Positions 45,647 to 61,713 are shown, counted from the stretch's first letter. The stretch: 64,000 bases of DNA from Siniperca chuatsi (GCF_020085105.1 NC_058043.1:18949667-19013666); one strand, 5' to 3'. Notes: generated from the sequence alone by a model not told the origin. Program-made: numbers and translations.

Positions 45647-46060
45647 CCTCGCTCAAATTCCCAAGCTGATGACGTTTTAAACAAACATAAGCATCATATC
45701 AATAAGAAGAAGTGGGTCCTGTTCTGGTTAAAAATCGTCCTCGGTCGTTTCGAGTCCATTTAGAAGCAGTAGTTGAGTTAATCCAGATTTGCCAGCGCTT
45801 TCTTATTCCTTTCCTTCGCTTTTCTCAAATGAAGGAGTAAATCCGCCCTGGAGTGGCAACCTGTTTGTGTTTTCTCTGTTTGTGATTTAACTGAGCCGCA
45901 ACTTTACAAGCCGCCAGCTCCGGTCTGTGTGAGAGGAATCACTACAGATCAGTGATTGGAGCGCAGCGCGGAGCCAATCAGCGGCAGGAGCGCTTGTTTC
46001 TCTGGCACTGATTTATATCTGGGAGGGCCCTGCCTGCAGCTACAGGACTACACAGAACAC
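45647..46060 (-). promoter_or_regulatory. erbb3: erbb3 5' UTR and promoter region
   Basis: Upstream of the erbb3 ATG the sequence becomes G+C-rich near 45880-46000. It holds two CCAAT boxes in opposite orientation: CCAATCAGCGG at 45973 (plus) and CCAATCAC on the minus strand near 45953-45960. No TATA box is apparent. The start site is not resolved. Confidence 0.4.
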
Positions 46061-46739
46061 GGAATTACTTACAAAACCTGGAAACCTGGAAACCTTGAAA
46101 ACACCTTGAAAGATGCATTAGCACCTGCTGTAAGTTTCCTTTTCTCATATCCAGATGGGAACATTTGAAGATGCTTTTTGCCGTGAAAAACATGGATGGA
46201 TGCCAATGACGGCTGGTAGAAATGTTTCTAGGTCGGGCTGTGCCACATCCAGTCAATATCAAGAGACTTGGCAGTTAAATATTTAACAATTATTTTATTC
46301 CAACATAAAATAAAGGAGTAAGTAACACATCAGGACATTTTACCCACATGGACGACTTCAGTATAATATAACACATGTTTATTTCTTGAGATGCCACCAT
46401 GGACCTTGTTTTGTTGGGGAAACCAACAGAGAGGTAAAGATCAGGATAAGTAAACATGAAGTGCAGTTAATGGTGTTAAGTTGCTATTCAGACACTTGAA
46501 TGGATATAAGCATGGGAGTCACGTGCTTTGAGGGGTAGAGATAGTAAACTTCTGCTTCAAAACTCTCTCACAAGTGAATAAAATTGTGAGGTCCCTGATA
46601 ACCAATACACAACAGTTTAACAGAAGGAAATACCCCAAATAACAACATAAACAATCTTGTAAATATCAATTGACCTCTAACACATGGAATAATATGAAAT
46701 TTGTTTTAAAATGTCAACTACGTACATCGCACAGAAACA

Positions 46740-47110
46740 CACAGTGGGGCTGGTTGGTAATGAACTGGAAAATGCCAGGGTTGTTCGAGGAGTCAGTCTC
46801 GTCATGCCCACGCCGACTCAAAAGCCCCACAAAACTTCATATAATCAATTGTTCTAGATAAAATGTGCCTGTTTTTATCCACCTCCTCATTGTGTTTCCT
46901 CACCGCGATCCTGTGGCCGCCATTCAGCTGCGTAGCGACGTTAGCTCTGCCTAATGTGGCTACCGTTAGCCATACAGAGTTACCCATGTGTGCCCTGGTG
47001 TCCTCATGTTTCCTTACTTTCTCAGACAGGTGCTTCATATCCCTCACTCCCGTAACTGTCCATGCTGGATTTGTCCACGTAAAAAAACGAAATAGAGCAT
47101 TAGCATGTCT
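46740..47110 (-). pseudogene. hAT-family transposase (DUF4371 type), broken fragment
   Basis: The minus strand encodes WTVTGVRDMKHLSEKVRKHE, ATLGRANVATQLNGG, AVRKHNEEVDKNRHILSR and DYMKFCGAFE. After a frame change it continues GHDETDSSNNPGIFQF. This order (TTF-type zinc-finger tail, then KHNEEV..NR.IL..LI...KFCGAFELALRGHDE) is the N-terminal part of the ZNF862/DUF4371-like hAT transposases of fish. The frame change and missing catalytic region show it is dead. Unrelated to erbb3 function. Confidence 0.8.
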
Positions 47111-49003
47111 GCACCAGCTAGCCAGGCCTTTCTGGTGGACCAGCTATGAGACAAGCCTCATACGCTGCTTCCCTTTCCGCTAACCTGCTGTCTGATTGCC
47201 AGGTCAGGTTGATTAGATTTGAGGATGCTCAGTGGCTACATTTTATGTCATACTTCATATTTTTGGCTAAGCTGCTAGTCAGACCGCCTCCTGTGGGCGA
47301 TTCCTCCATCGCCCCAGAGCCGCTGAGACACCAGACAGATGTGTAGGAAAAGCATATATGTTGCGCAGATGATTTTCTATCATATTTTACACATATGACT
47401 GGGTGCACTCCATATTTCAAGCACACAAATATTGACAATTTGTTTAATTTATTATTAGTAGTAGTAGTAGTAATGTTTTTTATGGCTCAAGGCCTCAAGG
47501 AGGGCGACGCCCAAGTGCCTCTATTGGCCAGCCGCCATTGATGGATGCATTCAATAGTTTGGAGGCTATAGATGTTAGTGCACAGTGGTTCTGCAGAATC
47601 TGCAGTAAACTAAGTTATTCAAATAGCACTTTTAAAAACTAAATTTAGCCTACAAAGTTCTTCACAATAAAACCATTACATATTAAACAGGCAGGACAAG
47701 AAAGTGAATTTACAAAACAGAAATAACATTTTAAAAACCATCAGTTAAGAGAATGTGAAGGAATATAAGTGAAATTCAATTGAATGGGATGATCTATTAG
47801 TAAACTCTTCCAAAGACAACAAACGCTTGGTGTCACTTCATTTTAAGTCGAGATCTGGAAAGAAAGAAATTATACAAGTACATGATAAAAATGTACAAAA
47901 GTAGAGGGAGGGAAAATGTTCTCATAGCAAAACAACAAAACTGCAAGTTGCTGTGTGGGACAAACCAGGGACATTGTGATCACGTGGCACCTTTGGCTCC
48001 AAGGCCACGGGGATGATCCGAATGAAGAGGCATTTCTTATCATGTATACCTGTGTGATTATTGTTAACACCATGTGAATAAACTGAGTGGGGTGATCTAC
48101 AATGTGCCGCCAGACATACAAGCAAAGCTGCATAGGGGTGACATTTCCCCCCTTATTCTGCATGTGTGTGATACATTTAATGAATATTGGAGTACAACTC
48201 TTCACATTTTGGTGCGCAGTCACTGTGAAAATGCAAATACGGAGTGGACGTTAATTTCTGAAGCTTAATACACTTCAGGTCTCCACAAGCACTGTTGCCT
48301 AAAGGGATCTTAGTTTTCAGCATGCCTTTTAATGAACTGGCCATACTGAAACGTTTCTCTCCCTTGTGGCTTGATGTTTAAGTAGATTTATCATTACGGT
48401 AAGAACAGGCGAGTCACTTCCTCTTTCCTCCTTATAACCTGGAAACGTGTCTCTTCAACAAAGGAAGGACCATTTTTACTCACTTGGAACAAAAAAAATC
48501 ACATCCCCTCTAATATAGTCCACTAAAACAACAACAAATAACTCTAACCCCCCGCCCATCTGTTCTCTTCCTGCTTCTCTGTATGTGTCACTCTGTCACA
48601 CCTGATCCTCAGGAACATTTCTTAAGTCTGTTGTCTTAACAATCGGGCTTTGACCCCTCCACTCCTTTATGCTGTTGGCCTGAAAATGTAAGATTATTTT
48701 ATTGCTGCATGACTTTACTGCTGTTCTTGTTGACTCATTTGTGTATGAATTGTGCATAACAGCATCAGCTAATTGCTAAACATGTCTTCTAGCTGTTGAA
48801 CAATCCAAGTTAATATGCGCAGCAGGAAGTGTTCTTCTTGAACCCAGACTAATATCTGGTTTGGTAAGAAAAGGTCTTATCATTGTCATCTTGTCATCTT
48901 TGTGACTTAAGTTTCATGCAGACAACGTCTGAATGGAGGAGTGAGCGAGCCAGATGAACTGCCTTGTAGGAACTGGCTCTGCCTGCAGCTCCAGTCGGTC
49001 TGT

Positions 49004-49034
<31 letters not shown>

Positions 49035-49356
49035 TGTGTCTCTATCTGGTTTATTACACAGATTTACACATCTGAAAAAAGCCTCCAGTTCACCAAAAAG
49101 AGTCATTTGCTTTTTTTCCAGTCAGAGTCAATTCAAATGTCAGAGGGGTGTTCAAAACAAATGGTTAATATTTTACCACTACCAGGAAGTGATTCTCAAA
49201 AGTATTTATTTCCTCTTTGTTCTCACAGAAAACAAGCTGCTGAGGAACAGAAGTTGTTCAAGGAAAAATATTGTAACATCACAGGTGGTTGTGGCAGAAG
49301 ACCAGCAGCTGAGTCTTGTCTTTTATTCCCCACAACAAAGTGGCACAAGGCACAGT

Positions 49357-49394
<38 letters not shown>

Positions 49395-50580
49395 AGAGTG
49401 GCAGGCTCCATCTCTCAACATCACAATTTGGCAGGAATCTGTTGTTATAATAAATGTGTTTGCGTGTCTCACAAGTTATCACCCCCAGCTGCAACAGGTA
49501 AATAGGAGTTACTTTACATCACGAAAGTCTGTTACCCAAATGTAATCAGCTGTACTCAAAACATGTGGTGAAGAAATAAACTGCTACTTAATCACAATTT
49601 CAGCTAACTGAAGAAGAATAAAGTATAACTGAAACCCATGGCTGTTTGAAAGCTACTAAATGATAAAGGTTTGTGGTAAAATCAATAATAATGGACAGAA
49701 ATTGCACCAGATGTACAAGATACACACGGCCATATAGCCAGGATTTTACTGAGCTCGCAAGTCCAATCAGCCTTCACCCTCAAATCATTTGGGAGAGATC
49801 TGAAAATTCTGTATTGCCTTCTATTAATTAGGATATTTTCCCATGTTTAATTAAAAAATGTTATTATATTGATTTATTTTTAAAAGTTGTTTGATTTAAA
49901 AACAGTTATATGTCCCACAGTTTCTCTACATGTTGGTCTAAAAGCTGTTTTCTAAGAGTATTCTCCACTCTGCCAGGATTAAATTCTGGTGGAAAAAAAA
50001 ATGTTAAATTGTTTTATTTTTTCTTTACTTTTCTTGGACTAATTTTAGGACACAGAGAGTCTGAAAAATACTGGTATTTGCCTTTTAACCCTTGAATTTT
50101 GTTGACATTGGCTTTACTTCCTCATTGTTTGGGATCCCACAGACCCCACTGCAACACGTAACTTTTAATAGTCATTTTAACAATAATAATTTTTTCCCTT
50201 TAAATATAAATATATATATATATGTTTTGGGAGAGGTAGTGCTGTGTAAAAAAGTAATGTTAACATCAATCACTATATAGACAGCAGATGAAAATCCACT
50301 GTATTTATCCATGTTTTTCAGCTTGGGTCTCTGAGACTGCAAACAGAGGAAGCATCAAGGTTATAAAACAATGCTAAGTGAGTTTTTGAGATATTAAAGA
50401 TCTGTTTGATTAAACAGATAATGTTGCTAAAGGCTGTCCTCTTCTGGTAGAAGCTTGTCACAGCAAGATCTTCTCTACATTTTCAGTCATTCATCACTCA
50501 TAAACATGACTATAAAATACAATGTGTGAATATGTAAATACGAAATCCATAAGTAACGCTCACTCACAGTTGATGAGAAC
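47111..50580. other. Spacer between erbb3 and arf3
   Basis: Two (AC)n microsatellites (about 49003-49030 and 49360-49391), a short TAG run near 47456-47472 and A+T-rich unique-looking sequence. No gene recognised; the short reading frames carry no domain signature. Confidence 0.5.
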
Positions 50581-50599
50581 AGGTCATACAGAAAATGGG

Positions 50600-52665
50600 T
50601 TTATTTCTGATACAGCAGGATTTTGTTCGTTGTCTTACATCACATACAAATGTCTCCTTGCATTTAGCATTGAAACATGGTCTTCACCGTTTTGAAATCT
50701 ACTTGTGTAACTATAACGGTACAGAATGAATCATCAGAAGTTTATATTTTGTTTTGTTTGCACGGATTATCATTGTTTCACAGACACAGTCTACATCAAA
50801 GTTTCTTTACACCCCAAAGAAAACCAAAGAAATCTACCACCAAATATGAATCAAGTATACTGGCCAAACAAAAGGACAAAACCTTTGTCTGAACATCCTG
50901 AACTGTGGTGCAAAACCTGCCTTTTTGAGGGCATAGAGAAATAAATCTGTAAATCATTCTTTATAGATAAATATATGTAACTCAAAATCAGAACCAAACG
51001 AGCTGAGGGGAAATAAATTCAAAGTCATCACTAAATATAAGGCCACAAAAATCAAATGATCAAACTCATGATTTAACATACAATAGATACTGAATATGAA
51101 CAAAGCACTCATAACTTGGTGGAGTGGATTTACAGTATGTTGTACTGTCACTGGTAGTACCCATGTATGGCACAGAGAAATAGTTTTACTGACAGAAGTC
51201 TGTGGATTCTGCTGGTATCAGTGGTGACGCAGTAACTCGCCTGCTGTTCAGAAGTGAGTCGTGGATGTGCTGATGAATGAATTGATCTGCTTACCCTGCT
51301 TCCTATAACATAATTATGCCGACACACCACTGAAATAAAAGAATATGCGTGTCAAATAAATATCATTACAGCCATATACAGATTCATTAACAATATTCAC
51401 ATTCAGTAACACAGAGTTATCAACAGAGTCATCCCCCGATATGCACGTCTGAGACAAAAACACACAAAAGCAAGAGCAACCTAATGCAGTTTGAGTACTC
51501 ACATGGACACACGTGAAGGCAGACGAGCAGCAGCTGTGCAGGTCATGTGTGTTTATGTGCAGGTTAATCTATATGCTGCTTTCACTTTAAAACACCATAA
51601 AGCTGACTATAATGGATTTAGCCCAAGTTGACGACTACATGCAGAAATTGGTGGTTTGGTTAGTTTCTGCATCCTACTGTAAACAGCACCAGAACACGAT
51701 GAGGGCAGTTAGAGAAAACCTACAAACAGCGTCAACGTCAATGCAGCTCCGAGGGTGGCAAAGTATGCAACAATGTTGGCAAGATCTACCAGGATGCATG
51801 CAGTTCAGGCAAACGAGAGCCTGTTGTGCGCTTTAAAATATTTAAAAAGGGCAGCTTCGGCGCTTCGGGTTGCCACACGGGGAGGAGAAACACGCCACAG
51901 ATATCAAAAGATTTCCAAAATGAGGCAGTAAGAGGACGTGTGACAGAGGAAACTCCAGTCCTTTTGAGTTGTTCATGATTAATACCGACTGGGCCGCTCA
52001 CACAAACACACACACACACACACAGTATGTGTGCAGGTTCACACACACATGTACACACTTTATCTGAGTATCAAAGTGCCTCAGCATTGCTCACAAATTA
52101 AAAGGGAGAGCAAACCATTAAAGTGAATTATAGTGACATGAATCTGCCAGCTGTGATTGTTCTCAAACATGGCTCTGTTGCCGAACGAAAAAAACTAAAC
52201 AAAGAGGAAGTGCAAGTGACACAGAACAGTTCTTTGCATGGACGACTGACAACTGAAAGACATACATCAACAAAAAGTCCTATTTGACTCATTGCTGACG
52301 CAGTGGAGTCACACATAACTTGGTACAGCACCTAGAGACTAACATACAGTACATTGCACCTAAGGACAAGAGGTGGACACAGGAAAAGCAAGTGTCTGCT
52401 GGGATTGCTTGCGGTTAGTGTGCATTTGTGTGTGTTTGTGTGTGTGATTGGTTAAATATGAAGTACATGAGAATCTGATTTCAATAAGCGCTGAAAACTA
52501 TTAGGAACCCCAACAGACTGAAAACCAAAGCCCAAAATCTCCCCTCAAACCCAAAATCTTGCTTTTAACCTATCAATCAAAACCCTTGTACCTAACTCGC
52601 ACCCCCATTCCCAAAACAAATCAAAAGTTGGACGGGTGTGGCTGCTGGCGGCTCCAGTCTTCTTC
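50600..52665 (-). other. arf3: Probable arf3 3' UTR
   Basis: An AATAAA on the minus strand at 50600-50605 would give a 3' UTR of about 2.06 kb, in line with the long 3' UTR of mammalian ARF3. It contains an (AC)n run at about 52002-52023. Extent is inferred, not shown. Confidence 0.35.
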
Positions 52666-54969
<2,304 letters not shown>

Positions 54970-56024
54970 CTGAAAGGACACAAGTAACCATTTAGTCATA
55001 CTTGTATGTGCGTTGTTATATTGCGAGGTAAACATCCAATGAAAGATGCTGGTCTAAATGATTAACATGTTGGATTAAGAGCGGATTGTTAATAAGCTAA
55101 ACTGTCTGTAAGGGCTTTGCTAATTACAATGAAGGGAACGCTCCAGGTCACCTTCTCTCACCTTTCTAAAAAAAAACACACCACCACGCCAGAAAATCTC
55201 ACCTCTACATGCACAGCCGAAGACAGGTGCAAGCTAAGCTAATCGCCCACAGCCATCATCACAGAGAGGGTGAAGGAGATGCATGTATGTGCCATGACTC
55301 CAGGCTGCGGCACAATCTGTTCAGACCCTTCTCACTGCTTTTTTTTTTCCTCCTTCAAATGTTAGCCTGCAACAACGCCAAGCCCTCAGAGCACATGCAA
55401 AATGTCCTACATTACCAGGCCTGGCTTGAACACATTCAGTGAAACCCCACCACAAAGCCACCTGGACTAAAACTGAGACAGAAGAACATATGTTCCCTGT
55501 AGTTTGGATTTGCAGCCACATGTAGGTGACAACTATTCTAAATAGTGTAAGAGGCCAAAAATGCTTTGCAAATATAGTTGTCATCAAAGGATAATACAAT
55601 TAAAGTTTCCTAAATACTTTCTTAAAGTGGAACTGCACATACTTCTGCACATATCCACTTACTAGCTTTCTGAGCTTGCAATCACATATTACTAGCCTGA
55701 TGACCACATTGATTAGCCATTTCATTTCATTCACTCAGAGGTCTGAAACCAGGCTAGTATCTTATGGTCTACACATTTTTGCTACTTTTCAACACAGCAA
55801 ATGTTTCAAACATCTTGTGCTAACAAGTATAAACAAATGGACATGTAAAGAATACAAACTGCTAAAGTTAAAAGTGAGATGTTGTGTCTTCTAAATGTAC
55901 AAATACATCTTTGGACCTTGTGGTATGGTGTGGGGTATGTGCTATGTGAAATGCCATAGTGAATTATGAAGTATGTGTATATTTCAATGTGGAAAAGAGA
56001 CAAGGTGGTTCAATTTATATCAGT

Positions 56025-56044
56025 ATATACACACACATATATAC

Positions 56045-56112
<68 letters not shown>
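56025..56112. repeat. (AT)n microsatellite, arf3 intron 1
   Basis: About 75 bp of nearly pure AT after a short ACAC/ATAC lead. It is likely polymorphic and self-complementary. Confidence 0.97.
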
Positions 56113-56114
<2 letters not shown>

Positions 56115-56835
56115 TTATCATGAGAGTGCACTGACTTGACAACAGTGAGGGATTCAGAGAATTAACAGACTCAATGAGGTGAAAAATAAAAGATAAAATA
56201 GAAATAATAAAGTCGTCAGCACATAGTTATGAGACTAGCTGCAGCCCTGTCCATGGTGCTGAAGAGGATCGCCCCACCAGCTCCTATCCCCTCACAGATG
56301 CGTTTACAGGTTTTAACATGAGCTCTTAAAATGATTTATCTGGGAGCAGGGCCACGATATGCCGGCCTGATCATGTTAATTCAGCTCCGGGTGACTCAGG
56401 TTACGTTAGCCAGGGATGCTACGGTGGGTATCGTTACGGCTATCCTGTCGTTATTAGTCGTTAACATCGGCCCCGCACATCTCCCGCCTTGGCTGAAGAT
56501 TCACACTTAATTTCACCGACCAAGCTTGGTCATTTCCTCTTTATCTGATCTGTTATACACTCATGTATCGGTCTAGTTTAGCTTTAATCGCCGAATCGTT
56601 GAGACGTAACGGTAGCTAGCGTGTCTGCCGTACCGATCCACCCCATTCATCCATCCGCGCATCACCTCAGCGGGCATCCTGCTGCCAGCGAGCCGCCCGC
56701 CGCTGCTTCAGCCCGGACAACACTGAGGCTACACAACCACCACGGGACAGACAACAAACACTCCGTTATTTCATCAACTGCCGGGACCTACATGTATATT
56801 ACCGGGGTGATGGTGGTGCCAGTAACCTCACTTAC

Positions 56836-56914
56836 CTTAGCTGAGTAGTCCTCTAGTGAATGTCTCACGGTATTTTCCGGGGGACAACGCAGCAGCAAAC
56901 GAGATCTCGCGAGA
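56836..56914 (-). promoter_or_regulatory. arf3: arf3 non-coding first exon and CGCG-element promoter
   Basis: The minus strand has a splice donor GCTAAG|GTAAGTGAGG at 56835. Upstream, at 56905-56914, lies the palindrome TCTCGCGAGA. This is a core-promoter element of broadly expressed CpG-island genes, reported to be bound by BANP. Distance and orientation fit the arf3 start, which probably lies between 56860 and 56905. Confidence 0.65.
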
Positions 56915-59900
56915 GTCGAGGTCAAAACCAACCCAAAATTTAGTTGACACTCGATTTGAAAGGACGTTTGAGCAACCAGATTTGAACATGTCGTATATCC
57001 GTTTTTGGCACATTGTCACCTCAGTCCAGATTTGTTTTAGAAAATGCATAATTATATTTTTATATATTCCAAACAGTGTCGCTGTAAATTGGGCTCTGCA
57101 CAGGTAAGTGACTTTGGTCTCTCTTGTTTTTACTATTGGCCCATTATTTAATTTCATGTCTGTGAGTACCCGTCCAAGACTTAAATACTCCTTCAGACTT
57201 TCATCTTACTGATTAGTTATGGACACATCTAAACACGAACTGCAGGTTTTGGGGACCTGAATGCATTAACAGCTGCCATTTTGGTCCACCAGCACAGGTG
57301 ATTTAACTTATTTTGGCTTGTTAGACCTCCTCTCAGGACTTTGTGGATGTGTACAGACGTTGATTGACATCTGCCACACTCTCCTAATGGCGTTGTTGAG
57401 TGGGATAAATTACACCTTTATCATTCTTATTGGTATATTGGTCATTTGCAGCAAAACTCTGCTCACCTCCAATCTGAGCAGATGCCTAATCAGAATAAGT
57501 AAAAACACCTATGTGGGTGTGCAGGGTACTTAAATCTCTATAGGAAAACTTTGCTCTTGTTTACACGGGAAAAAAGGTTTAAGGTGGTCTCAGATAGCAC
57601 AACCCTTATCAATGATGTTAGAAAGTTTGTTTGCAATTATTTGAATTAATACATTTACATTTGAGGACTTCAAAAGGCATTTTAGTCCAGACATCTCCCT
57701 CTGCTTTGGGCCTGTGTGCCCCCACTGTAATAATAATAACAATATAAATAATATATATAAATAAATCTAGAAACTGTCCTTACCATTTAAGCTTTATTGG
57801 GTTTGCAGTTAATAAATTAAAAACAATTAATTCCTATACAGTGAACCTGGGGCCTTGGGAGCTCTGAGTATCTGAGGCCTTATGGCAATTGCCCTTCTTG
57901 CCTGCTTGGTAATCCGGCCTTAGTAACAACAGAATAATCATGAACATGCTGGTGTACCTTAATCATTAAAGCTTCTATACTAGCCTATTTAGTTCTTCAA
58001 ATGTGCTATTTCATAAGATAATTATGTTTTTATAATAAAAACAATTTGAGTAGATTAATATAGGCTAACTGAAATACAAATTATAAATCAACTTACATGT
58101 TAAAATTGATAATATACAGTATATGTATCTTCTATCTTTTCAACAGTGTAATAGAGTGGATCATAGTATGTTTTGAAGTACATTTTTGCAGGACGGGTTC
58201 ACGCAACAGTCACAATACTAAATGCTGAGAAGCATCACCAGCTTCTGTCATTCAGACACTGCAAACCAGCTCAGGAGGTTTTCCAAGAGATGGCCAAAAG
58301 CTACAGGCTTGCTTCACCGAATTTTAAGTAGTTGTATGCTAATTAGCATCAAGTTCAGCGCTGATGTGTTAACTGGAAATTAACTGAAATTACAAGACTA
58401 AGAATTTTGAAGTTGTAATAAATCTAACTGCTACTGAGCCTGACATCCTGTTATATAAAGTTCCTCTTGTATGTGTGAAGTTACTGAGTTTTCAGGAAAT
58501 GGTGAATCGGTCTTCAGTATTGCATAACACTTGTGCAATAATTTCATCCACAGATGGGGAACAAAGTAAAGTTTCTAAACTGAAGTACATGAAATGATCA
58601 TGCAATCATTAGTATAAAATGTTGCATAAATGGTTGAGAGCATTTCAGTGTGACATAGTCCTGATTTACGGTGTTGTAATATGACTCATAATGACAGATC
58701 AGAGCATGATGACATGGTTGTACCAACTATTACCACAGATAATCTAATACCTGTTGGTAGCCTACATGAATCTTAAAACCTACGAGCATTTTGATGCAGT
58801 AGTTGAATGTGGTGATGGGGCAAAATCATATATTTAAAAAAGAAATACTGTGGTTTTACCAGCATATAGTCCCATATCTGCTTCTGTGATCTAAGGAAGG
58901 AAGGAGGTTTTATCTTTAGTTTGCACTCAAAGATGAGTCATTAATTTCTATTTCAGTGCTGCAGTGTGACAGTGTTTACCATTCTTGATCATACACCTAA
59001 TTCAGTAAAGGGACTCTGTATTTCCTGTAATTTCGGCCATTTAGTTTTATATTGACGGCAATGCTTTAACACATTGTGACCTACAAACTTGTTCACCAGG
59101 GTTCTGTGACTAGACATGAATTAGCAGCGTGACATGACACCTATCATTGAGCAGCACCATCAAACAAAGCTTAACTCTTAGCTTTAACTCCTCTGCATGA
59201 AAAACTATCCTTGGGCTAATACATGAGCATGTGGCACAAATACTGCAATCTGCGCCAGTGACACTTCCATGATATCCTGCTGGCAAACAGAGGACTTGAG
59301 ACAGTTGGTGATTTAAATGCAGTTGTAAATGTAGTTTTGCAGACCATTGTTGCAAATAAAGCTAGGGGCTGTGGGAGTAATTTATGGATGACAACAACAC
59401 AGCTGACAAGGTGAAATGAACTGAGTCCTCAGGCAAAAATGCTATCCCTTTAATACAACAGCTTTGGGATTTCCAGACACCCTGTCTCTCAGTTTGGCAT
59501 GTACGACTCTGAGTTTGAGATTTTAGAGGGTGACAGAGGCAGAGTGACGAAATTATAATGTTGCCTATCTGAAAATGAACATTATTGTACAGGAATGGAG
59601 GAATGGATATTACTGAAAAGAGGAAACTCTCCATTTATACTAATGCACATTTTTGTTTCTTTCTCTTGAAGCTCTCATAACTTTTTACAGAGTCCAATAC
59701 AGCAGTTCTTTCTCTTCTTCTGATATCACTTCTATGGTTAGGAGGAACAAATGATTGACCATTAAATTTGTTAAGAGACTGTAATGTACATGTGCCTACA
59801 AGTAAAAAAAAAGCTTGGAGTTTAGAAATGTGCATAAATGGTGTTTTTACAAATTGTTTTATTATGTGACTTGGAGTTGAAGTATATTGTTGTAGAAATT

Positions 59901-61290
59901 TCTGTAATAAAGTGAATTAAAATAAGCAGTCGTCTTTCAGCGTTTTATTACTGTTTTTCGTATGCATACAGGGCTCATGCCTTCACAAGACAAAAGACCC
60001 CAGAAAATGTTACAGTCCACTCTTATAGATAGCAGTGACATAAAGTGAAAGCTGTATTTAACAGAGATCCTTACAAGAACTCGTAACAAAGTACACCTGG
60101 CTGTCTTATCTTCCCTCCTTCCTCCAGAGAGTTTTTTAAATTTATCTGTGTGAGAGTCAAAAAGATAAGATCTTCTCACAGGAAAGGGAGAAGATGCTTT
60201 TGATTTAAGGCCTCTGCACACCGAAGGTCAAACTGACCTGTGAGCTGACCTGCACACTTAGAGGAGATGAGACACAGCCACATCACACTTAAACATTGTA
60301 TCTAGTTAATATATAAAATATAAAAAGTAAACATGGGAATAATATAAGCAGTAAATATGGAATTCACACCACATATATCTACTACACCTCTGTAATAAAA
60401 ACATGGAACTATTAACTGTTTAACCATTTAGAGGCACGTACAGGCCAACTCATTTTCTAGTTTGTAGGGCAGCCTATTTGGCACTGCATCACATTTTCTC
60501 CACTGGAAAGCACCTTGTGCTTCATACCTGACTGGCTGACATTTCATGATCCTGTTAACAAGTCACCAAGGGTTTCTGCCTGACAGGATCTGTGAGTCAT
60601 AGGTGAAGAAAATTGGTTCAACATCACCAGCGGTTTTGAGAGCTTCTCCTGTTCTTACTAAATAACTGTAAGAATCATATAGAGTATGTTGCTGACTTAA
60701 TCGACTTTGTATGTGACAACACAATGTGTGTATAATTTTGCACTTTTATAGCTACTCTCATGTAGATTTTCATTTTAGTTTTTGATTAGACTTTCATTGG
60801 TTGTTTAATACCACACATCCACTCTTACTCTGAGCAATGTGCTCCTACAGGAACACAAAACAGCTTTGGTGGTTCATTTATTATTTTGGCCTTTCTTAAG
60901 GGTTTGAAGTGAGCTCCTTTGGGAAATAGGTGATGTAGGCTAATGTATTGCCTTGCACCAATCAGAGTTTAGCAACATTTGAATCCAAATTTGATGACAT
61001 CTGTGGGGTTGTTTGCTTATGCTGCCTGACCACGGCTGAAGCAGATCAGCTGAGTTTTTGAGTTAAAACTCTTGATAAATAAATGTGGGGCTTTCTTTTC
61101 CGAACTTGAACTTATTATTGCACATTGAGACATACATATTTAATGCTACAGATAAATACTTTTTCGAAAGAAAAAAACAACTGTCACAGGCTTAAATACA
61201 TGTTCTCTATCGCATATTTGACATCACTTCCGGTCTTCTAGCTATCATCTTTACATTTCTGCAGTCAGCAGCTGTGGGCTAGTAAAGGAC
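56915..61290. other. Spacer between arf3 and fkbp11
   Basis: About 4.4 kb of A+T-rich sequence. I find no exon with recognisable coding, no RNA gene and no repeat shared with the rest of the window. Scattered reading frames of 60-106 codons look like chance. Confidence 0.5.
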
Positions 61291-61297
61291 TAGCAGC

Positions 61298-61305
61298 GAC
61301 GTGGC
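61298..61305 (+). promoter_or_regulatory. fkbp11: Candidate XBP1/ATF6-type site upstream of fkbp11
   Basis: GACGTGGC (reverse complement GCCACGTC) matches the ACGT-core site bound by XBP1 and ATF6. It is about 415 bp upstream of the fkbp11 ATG. Mammalian FKBP11 is a known XBP1 target. Function is inferred from the motif. Confidence 0.35.
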
Positions 61306-61319
61306 GTCTGCGCAGCAGG

Positions 61320-61713
61320 CTTCAGCGGGGAGGGGAGGAGAGGGGAGGGGAGGTGTCTGCTCCTGACAATCTCTCCAGCATGGAGCAGCAGAGCCGGGCA
61401 GAAGCCGCGCAGCGCCGCCCCCCAGCGCCTCCGCACAGCGCCGCTTCCGCTTCTCACCCGCGGCAGCCCGATGGCATGCTGGCGGAATGTTTGAGGCGGG
61501 CTCTTCAGGGAGACCCAGGTGTTGGGACAACGTCCACGGGCCGCTAGTCCTTATCGCTCCAGTATTATAACACATCAGCATTACTAGGTGGTGAGCCATT
61601 TTGGACTCACTGGTCAGACTGTGCAGCTCGGCTCTCTCTCACCCTCCGCTGCTGTGTGTAGAAGAAGCCTGCACGGAAGTTGTTGGATGGCAGCTCTTTT
61701 CCACAAGTTCACG
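61320..61713 (+). promoter_or_regulatory. fkbp11: fkbp11 G+C-rich promoter and 5' UTR region
   Basis: The only CpG-rich stretch near the right end. It begins with a GGGGAGGGGAGG tract (possible SP/KLF or G-quadruplex sequence). A 55-codon ATG frame (61380-61547) would be an upstream ORF if transcription starts before it. The start site is unresolved. Confidence 0.4.

Noticed and set aside
46863-47183. 106-codon plus-strand frame rich in Leu, Cys and Val
   Set aside because: It is the antisense of the hAT transposase fragment.
57318-57533. 71-codon frame with hydrophobic stretch between arf3 and fkbp11
   Set aside because: No family resemblance, no splice or promoter context, and its length is expected by chance.
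59937-60221. 94-codon minus-strand frame in the arf3-fkbp11 spacer
   Set aside because: No recognisable domain or neighbouring exon; treated as chance.
61588-61713. N-terminal extension of fkbp11 upstream of MKTSVFLLL
   Set aside because: The frame is open from 61588 but its only ATG before 61714 is at 61687 in a weaker context. I kept 61714 and mention 61687 as an alternative.
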